Shown here in pieces: positions 7,376 through 10,911 of a stretch of DNA of 10,911 nt. The notes under the pieces are model-generated. The model made no database searches, was not told where the DNA came from, and saw nothing but the letters and a program-made list of their open reading frames with translations. The DNA comes from UBA6770 sp965661115 (lineage in GTDB: Bacteria; Bacteroidota; Bacteroidia; Flavobacteriales_G; Salibacteraceae): assembly GCA_965661115.1 (NCBI GenBank), contig CBFICO010000083.1:1-10911 (forward strand). Reading direction: 5' to 3'. Each line of letters opens with the position of its first letter. The stretch's first letter is position 1. A program made the position numbers and the translations under genes.

Positions 7376-7915
7376 ATGAACGTGGTTAAATCAAAGGCAC
7401 AAATAGCAAAACAAGAGGAATCGTTAAGAAAAGTTTTTGCTTCAAACGATGAAGAAAAAACTATAAAAGCGATAAAAAAGCTAAGAGAAACCGGTAATGC
7501 GGCTATGATTAGTCCTCTACTCGATTTATTGTCTGCTACCGAAAACGACAACATCTTTAGTACGGTTATAAACTTGCTAAACGATTTAAAAGACCAAGAC
7601 GCAGCACAACCCCTAATTGATGCAGTCTCAGATAAAAAGTATGAAGAGATTAGAGTTTTTATTCTTCAAGTTTTTTGGCAATCCAGACTAGATGCTTTGC
7701 CGTATTTAGAGGAATTGGTAAACATAGCCATCAAATCGGATTATATGGTATGCTTAGAATGCCTTACCATAATTGAGTCCTTTAAAAACGCACCAACGGA
7801 TGAGCAAATTGTCGAAGCAAATACCATAATAAAAGATGCAATTATGGATAACTCAGAAAATAAAGAATTGCTACTTGGTATGGTTGAAGCACTGAATAAC
7901 TACATGATCAACTAA
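7376..7915 (+). CDS. HEAT-repeat-like protein
   Basis: A 179-residue all-helical protein with no signal peptide or membrane segment. Helical pairs of HEAT type can be followed at about 25-56 (ASNDEEKTIKAIKKLRETG, then MISPLLDLLS), 57-88 (INLLNDLKDQDAAQPLIDAVSD), 89-120 (EEIRVFILQVFWQSRLDALPYLEELV) and 121-150. Such repeats form a curved scaffold for protein contacts. No catalytic motif is visible and no specific partner can be named; similar short HEAT proteins occur in Bacteroidota. The ATG at 7376 is preceded by an A-rich stretch (aaaaattatagacaa). Its TAA stop (7913-7915) is also the first bases of a strong intrinsic terminator, so it ends the plus-strand block and converges on the XRE gene. 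Confidence 0.8.
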   Translation: MNVVKSKAQIAKQEESLRKVFASNDEEKTIKAIKKLRETGNAAMISPLLDLLSATENDNIFSTVINLLNDLKDQDAAQPLIDAVSDKKYEEIRVFILQVFWQSRLDALPYLEELVNIAIKSDYMVCLECLTIIESFKNAPTDEQIVEANTIIKDAIMDNSENKELLLGMVEALNNYMIN

Positions 7916-7957
7916 GTTATCGTGTAACCTTGTTGGTTACATCTCTAACTTTTTTTT
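7914..7957 (+). terminator. two-part hairpin terminator, overlaps XRE 3' end
   Basis: An outer stem AAGTTA (7914-7919) / TAACTT (7946-7951) and an inner stem TGTAACC (7923-7929) / GGTTACA (7935-7941) with a TTGTT loop are followed at once by a run of T to 7957. The internal loop is TCG opposite TCTC. It ends the plus-strand HEAT gene. The right half also encodes the last codons of the opposing XRE gene; the T-run is its three lysines. On the minus strand the hairpin is followed by few T, so it works mainly for the plus strand. Confidence 0.75.
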
Positions 7958-8293
7958 AATCGCCTGTAACTCCTTTTCCAGCTCGCTATTTCTTTCTTGT
8001 AATTGTTGTAAAACCCTATTGGCATTGGCTAAAAACAAATTCATTTGAGCGACTACATCAGTGTTCGAAAAACTTTCCTTCGGTTTATGATAATCTCCTA
8101 ACAATGCTATGAGATTTATCTCGAGTACCTTTCCAATTTTATCTATTAAATTAATACTTGGCAAGCGCTGTCCACTTTCTATTCTTGCGATGGTTGATTG
8201 CACGCAATTACATTGTTTAGCCAGGTAGCTCTGCGAAATATTCTTTTCTTTTCGCACCGTTAATATTACACTTCCTATGTCTTTAGGATTCAA
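7937..8293 (-). CDS. XRE-family HTH regulator with C-terminal coiled coil
   Basis: A 118-residue DNA-binding protein. Residues 6-62 form a Cro/CI-type helix-turn-helix domain: IGSVILTVRKEKNISQSYLAKQ, then the recognition helix VQSTIARIESG (31-41), then PSINLIDKIGKVLEI. A linker follows, then a heptad-rich helix from about 80 to 117 (LQQLQERNSELEKELQAIKKKLEM), most likely a coiled coil for dimerisation. There is no ligand or peptidase domain. The start is set as TTG at 8291-8293, because the frame has no ATG before the HTH and is closed upstream by a TAA. That TTG lies in a 20-base tandem repeat, which suggests autoregulation. It converges on the HEAT gene and shares its terminator. It stands alone, separated from the kinase gene by 346 bases. 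The target genes are unknown. Confidence 0.87.
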   Translation of the reverse strand: MNPKDIGSVILTVRKEKNISQSYLAKQCNCVQSTIARIESGQRLPSINLIDKIGKVLEINLIALLGDYHKPKESFSNTDVVAQMNLFLANANRVLQQLQERNSELEKELQAIKKKLEM

Positions 8294-8322
8294 ATTATGC
8301 CTTTTAGGAATTTAATTATGCC
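8282..8322. repeat. 20-base tandem direct repeat over the XRE start codon
   Basis: Unit A (8282-8301, tttaggattcaaattatgcc) and unit B (8303-8322, tttaggaatttaattatgcc) agree at 17 of 20 bases with a 21-base period, two helical turns. The shared cores are TTTAGGA and AATTATGCC. Unit A covers the TTG start of the XRE gene and unit B lies just upstream, beside the candidate -7 box. This is a good candidate for an autoregulatory operator, though it could also be a chance duplication. Confidence 0.65.
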
Positions 8323-8323
8323 A

Positions 8324-8331
8324 CGAATGTA
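8324..8331 (-). promoter_or_regulatory. candidate -7 element for the XRE gene
   Basis: Minus-strand TACATTCG has one mismatch to TAnnTTTG and lies 30 bases before the TTG start. The predicted transcription start (about 8317) falls inside repeat unit B, so a protein bound there would block initiation. No clear -33 TTG is present. Confidence 0.35.
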
Positions 8332-8356
8332 AGAAAATTACCTACTAAAAGAGGAT

Positions 8357-8372
8357 TTTCGAAACGTCGAAA
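8357..8372. promoter_or_regulatory. dyad TTTCGA-N4-TCGAAA upstream of the XRE gene
   Basis: A perfect inverted repeat with 6-base arms and an AACG spacer. It lies about 40-55 bases upstream of the predicted XRE transcription start, in a noncoding stretch. The size and symmetry fit a dimeric regulator's operator. No binding protein can be assigned from sequence. Confidence 0.4.
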
Positions 8373-8408
8373 TAATGTTGGCGCCTGAAATTGGCTGTGT
8401 TTACATTA

Positions 8409-8432
8409 TGAGGGGTCCCTCCAGCCATTACC
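8409..8432. repeat. 24-base imperfect repeat, copy 1
   Basis: TGAGGGGTCCCTCCAGCCAT followed by TACC. It matches copy 2 at 8463-8486 with a compensating one-base shift and a few substitutions. Its left half is a near-palindrome, GAGGG-GT-CCCTC. The GC content stands out from the AT-rich surroundings. It may be a REP-like or regulator-binding element; function unknown. Confidence 0.55.
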
Positions 8433-8462
8433 AACTCTTTATTTTGAGAACTTTGGTGTACG

Positions 8463-8486
8463 TGAGGGTCCCTTCCAACCATAATC
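8463..8486. repeat. 24-base imperfect repeat, copy 2
   Basis: TGAGGGTCCCTTCCAACCAT followed by AATC. The start lies 54 bases after copy 1, a whole number of codons, in the same orientation. The palindrome is weaker here (GGG-T-CCC). A TTGG..TGT..TAC-like lead-in before each copy suggests the homology may extend a little to the left. Confidence 0.55.
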
Positions 8487-8614
8487 GACCCTAACGTTTG
8501 TCCGTTCATTTATTGTAGATCCAAAAAACCAATTTCAACTTTTAAGTCTCGGCATATGATACATTCTTCACTTACAAAATGAATTAATGAAAAAAATTAG
8601 GTTGCACAGCTCTT

Positions 8615-8680
8615 TAAAAATAGTAAAGCTAAAGCGGTTTTACATTAAACTTAATACGCTTTTGAGTTTAGCTTTACTAT
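8615..8680 (-). terminator. long inverted-repeat terminator of the phoH-purC-kinase operon
   Basis: A perfect 14-base inverted repeat pairs 8620-8633 with 8667-8680. On the minus strand it reads ATAGTAAAGCTAAA, a 33-base loop holding the kinase stop codon, then TTTAGCTTTACTAT and a short T-run (T5 ending at 8616). The first arm encodes the kinase C-terminus (YSKAK), so the structure starts inside the gene. The long loop is unusual; inner pairing AAAGCG/CGCTTT could shorten it. Confidence 0.6.
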
Positions 8681-9614
8681 AACCATTCACTTTGTAATGC
8701 TCGGGCGCCCAACCCAACAAAAAGCGAGTAAAATCCGCACATGCATAATCGTACAATTCCCTCCACTCCACCTCTAAGGCATCTAGTTCAATAGCTGTAA
8801 TAGAAGGAGTTAAAGTCCTTCTTAGCTCATTAAAGTAACAACTCAGAAGCTCTTGCTCATAGTCAACCAATTTGTCATTTTCCAAACAACTGCCTAAAAA
8901 GTAGGAAACGTCTTTAATTCCACAGCCTCCACCAACGTATTGGAAATCAACTGCAGCTACTGAATTCTCTGCTGTTGAAAATAGAAAATTCGCCAACTTA
9001 GCATCGCCATGTACCAAAGTTTTGTGTTGGCAATTATTGAGCTTTTCATCAATTTTAGTGGCTTTTAATTTCAACTCGACATCTTCTACTTTTTCCAATT
9101 CATCTGGTCGAGTTGCCAAATGCCAATAGGTACCAATTGGCCATAATCCTTTTGGCTCAACACCTAAAAACTGTGCGTGAAAATTAGCCAACCACTTTAA
9201 ACAAAGCTTTACTTCTGAGATAGTAATGGACTGCTTAACTAATGAAAAGTTTTTATTCAAGTCCTCCATTACAATATACTGCTTATCAGATATTTGAATT
9301 AATCCAATAAGCTTAGGTAAGTGAAGCTTTTCAGAGCATGAATTGGCGTAATTTTTATACCAGTTCTGCTCAACTTGGTAGGATTGTACTTTACGCTGCT
9401 GAGAAAAATTTGTATTCCAGCCCCTAGGGTGGTTTTGTGTGTTTTTAACTTGAATTTCCTTTACAACAAGGGTTTCTATTTTGGCGTCAGACAACCTTAG
9501 CCTAACTATTTTGCCATAGCCACTCCACAGGGTTTGAATTACCTCAACTTCCTCCACATCGGAAGCACCGGAAATCTCAAGTAAATAGTTTTTGAATTGC
9601 CTATCGGTATCCAA
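8640..9614 (-). CDS. ecdysteroid/choline-kinase-like phosphotransferase
   Basis: A 324-residue member of the protein-kinase-like (APH) fold, closest in look to the EcKinase/CHK group that bacterial genomes also carry. It would transfer phosphate from ATP to a small hydroxylated molecule in the cytoplasm; the substrate is unknown. K52 in LVVKEI is the ATP lysine, followed by a block NHPRGWNTNFSQQRKVQSYQ (61-80) and a hinge IVMEDLN (114-120). The catalytic loop is LVHGDAKLANFLF (D204, N209), the metal motif VDFQYVGGG (D223), and GIKDVSYFLG (232-241) follows. TTG at 9612-9614 is the only usual start near the N-terminus; the next in-frame ATG codes for M116. It begins 4 bases after the purC stop, so it is likely translated from the same message. 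Its 3' end lies in the terminator stem. Confidence 0.85.
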   Translation of the reverse strand: MDTDRQFKNYLLEISGASDVEEVEVIQTLWSGYGKIVRLRLSDAKIETLVVKEIQVKNTQNHPRGWNTNFSQQRKVQSYQVEQNWYKNYANSCSEKLHLPKLIGLIQISDKQYIVMEDLNKNFSLVKQSITISEVKLCLKWLANFHAQFLGVEPKGLWPIGTYWHLATRPDELEKVEDVELKLKATKIDEKLNNCQHKTLVHGDAKLANFLFSTAENSVAAVDFQYVGGGCGIKDVSYFLGSCLENDKLVDYEQELLSCYFNELRRTLTPSITAIELDALEVEWRELYDYACADFTRFLLGWAPEHYKVNGYSKAKLKSVLSLM

Positions 9615-9618
9615 CAGA

Positions 9619-10569
9619 CTAATTGTTGTGTAACCAGTTTAAAACATTCTGCTCTACCCTAGCCTCAATTCCTGAGATATCAGCACGCACCAAGGTTTTA
9701 CCCGTAATATTCTCAAAAAGCTCTATATAACGCTCTGAAACCAACTGAACGAATTCATCTGGCATATCTGGCATAGTTTGACCTTCAAGCCCCTGAAATC
9801 CATTCTCCATTAGCCACTCGCGTACGAACTCCTTAGATAGCTGCTTTTGTTTTTCGCCTCGTTCTTGACGCTCTTGATAGCCTTCAGCGTAAAAATATCG
9901 GCTAGAATCTGGTGTATGAATCTCATCAATCAATCGAATCGTACCTTGGGCATCACGACCAAATTCGTATTTTGTATCTACCAGAATCAAACCTCTTTTG
10001 CCAGCTAACTCAGAGCCACGCTGAAAAAGTTTACGAGTATATTGCTCCAACCGCACATAATCCTCCTCTGAAACAATACCTTGTTTTATGATTTCCTCCC
10101 TTGAAATATCCTCATCATGCCCCTCTTCAGCTTTCGTCGCTGGGGTTATTATCGGTTCTGGAAACTTATCATTCTCCTGCATTCCATCAGGCATTTCAAC
10201 ACCGCACAAAATGCGTTTACCAGCCTTATACTCTCGCCAAGCGTGCCCAGCTAAATAGCCACGTATTACCATTTCAATTGGAAACACTTTGCATGTTTTA
10301 CCAATGGTTACACTAGGATCTGGGCTTGCCATTTTCCAATTAGGAACAATATCACTCGTTGCATCAAGCATAAGCTCAGCAATCTGATTGAGCACCTGCC
10401 CTTTAAATGGGATTCCCTTAGGTAAGATGTAGTCAAAAGCGGAAATTCTGTCACTTGCAACCATTACCACAACATTATTCTCTAGTGTATAAACCTCCCT
10501 TACTTTGCCCTTGTAATGATTTAACTGACCTGGAAATTTAAAATTGGTTGTACCGAGTGTATTACTCAT
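9619..10569 (-). CDS. purC: phosphoribosylaminoimidazole-succinocarboxamide (SAICAR) synthase
   Basis: Cytoplasmic ATP-dependent enzyme of purine synthesis that joins CAIR and aspartate to give SAICAR. At 316 residues it is the longer form of the family, common in Bacteroidota, not the short form of about 240 residues. Conserved blocks in order: GKVREVY (21-27), ASDRISAFD (38-46), FPIEMVIRGYLAGHAW (96-111), ILVDTKYEFG (195-204) and the signature LIDEIHTPDSSRY (213-225). The ATG at 10567-10569 overlaps the phoH stop in an ATGA arrangement on the minus strand, pointing to translational coupling. The kinase-like gene follows after 4 bases. No other purine gene is in the window. No promoter is expected here, since it lies within an operon starting beyond the right edge. 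Confidence 0.97.
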   Translation of the reverse strand: MSNTLGTTNFKFPGQLNHYKGKVREVYTLENNVVVMVASDRISAFDYILPKGIPFKGQVLNQIAELMLDATSDIVPNWKMASPDPSVTIGKTCKVFPIEMVIRGYLAGHAWREYKAGKRILCGVEMPDGMQENDKFPEPIITPATKAEEGHDEDISREEIIKQGIVSEEDYVRLEQYTRKLFQRGSELAGKRGLILVDTKYEFGRDAQGTIRLIDEIHTPDSSRYFYAEGYQERQERGEKQKQLSKEFVREWLMENGFQGLEGQTMPDMPDEFVQLVSERYIELFENITGKTLVRADISGIEARVEQNVLNWLHNN

Positions 10570-10911
10570 TTTCGTTTGTTTTTAGAATCTTCAAATTTTT
10601 GATATCGATCGATAATTTTTCTTACCAATCTATGTCGAATTACATCAGTTCCTTTCATGTAAATAAACGCAATTCCACCTACTCCTTGCAAGTACTTATT
10701 AGCCTGTATCAACCCACTCTTTTGCTTCGGAGGCAAATCAATCTGACTCATATCACCAGTAATAATAAATTTAGCAGACTTACCCATTCGGGTTAAGAAC
10801 ATTTTTAACTGCGATTCTGTCGCATTTTGCGCCTCGTCTAGTATTACAAAAGCTTTATCTAAAGTCCTACCACGCATAAACGCAAGTGGCGCAATCTGTA
10901 TAATTCTTTTA
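10566..10911 (-). CDS. phoH: PhoH-like ATPase, C-terminal part (5' end beyond window)
   Basis: The last 114 residues of a PhoH-family P-loop ATPase linked to RNA metabolism; the Walker A motif and N-terminal domain lie outside the window. Seen here are IAPLAFMRGRTL, the Walker B region FVILDEAQNAT, the sensor-like MFLTRMGKSAKFIITGDMSQIDLP, and the C-terminal IAFIYMKGTDVIRHRLVRKIIDRYQKFED with a basic tail. The family is a very conserved one and this section has no break. An internal ATG at 10877 (MRGRTL) is not the start, because the conserved IAPLAF lies upstream in frame. The TGA stop overlaps the purC ATG. I recall the phoH-purC order as common in Bacteroidota, which supports one operon. 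Confidence 0.95.
   Translation of the reverse strand, partial: KRIIQIAPLAFMRGRTLDKAFVILDEAQNATESQLKMFLTRMGKSAKFIITGDMSQIDLPPKQKSGLIQANKYLQGVGGIAFIYMKGTDVIRHRLVRKIIDRYQKFEDSKNKRK

Larger units (their letters stand above)
8294..8639. other. 346-base noncoding interval between kinase and XRE genes
   Basis: No convincing gene is present. From right to left it holds the kinase operon terminator (up to about 8615), an AT-rich stretch without recognised signals (about 8495-8614), two 24-base GC-richer repeats (8409-8432 and 8463-8486), the TTTCGA dyad (8357-8372), a candidate promoter (8324-8331) and the 20-base tandem repeat. A 28-codon plus-strand frame (8408-8494) spans both 24-base repeats but lacks other support. 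Confidence 0.7.

Noticed and set aside
7937..8640. XRE regulator plus neighbour as a toxin-antitoxin pair
   Set aside because: The gene stands alone, with no small toxin-like partner on either strand; the kinase is 346 bases away and belongs to the purC operon.
10548..10796. 82-codon open frame on the plus strand opposite phoH
   Set aside because: PhoH motifs on the minus strand are continuous through it; the plus-strand product is low-complexity and unrecognised.

Overview
The window looks like a chromosomal segment of a Bacteroidota bacterium, probably from the Flavobacteriia/Cryomorphaceae side. The evidence is low GC, A-rich leaders without Shine-Dalgarno sequences, 8-mers matching the Bacteroidota -7 promoter element (TAnnTTTG), and families typical of the phylum (DUF4293, Lnb/DUF4105, PurC next to PhoH). 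The lineage is inferred from these features, not from a database search.

Left part (1-2367): a divergent pair. A TetA-like MFS drug antiporter on the minus strand is cut by the left edge. It faces a 504-residue DUF2779 protein that joins a Cas4/RecB-like nuclease fold with four cysteines to an RNase H-like DEDD exonuclease domain.

Middle (2471-7915, plus strand): a tight run rfbF - rfbG - rmlC-like epimerase - lnb-like acyltransferase, in which the last three genes are coupled by TAATG overlaps. The first three enzymes should turn glucose-1-phosphate plus CTP into CDP-4-keto-6-deoxyglucose and then epimerise it, giving an activated 6-deoxyhexose for surface glycans. No reductase, dehydrase or glycosyltransferase follows. 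Instead comes a membrane protein of the Bacteroides lipoprotein N-acyltransferase family. After it are a DUF4293 membrane protein, a YggS-type PLP homeostasis protein and a HEAT-repeat protein, closed by a good intrinsic terminator.

Right part (7937-10911, minus strand): phoH (cut by the right edge), purC and an ecdysteroid/choline-kinase-like phosphotransferase form one operon read leftwards, with a 4-base overlap and then a 4-base gap. It ends in a long inverted repeat that acts as a terminator and overlaps the kinase's 3' end. Next is a 346-base noncoding interval holding two 24-base repeats, a TTTCGA-N4-TCGAAA dyad and a 20-base tandem repeat, followed by a small XRE regulator whose start codon lies in that tandem repeat. 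The regulator converges on the HEAT-repeat gene, and its last codons lie inside that gene's terminator.

Most of the window is ordinary. The parts most worth a second look are the interval in front of the XRE gene, the DUF2779 protein with a lost nuclease glutamate, the CDP-sugar trio coupled to an Lnb-like protein, and terminators embedded in coding ends. I found no RNA gene, CRISPR array, insertion sequence or clear defence island.
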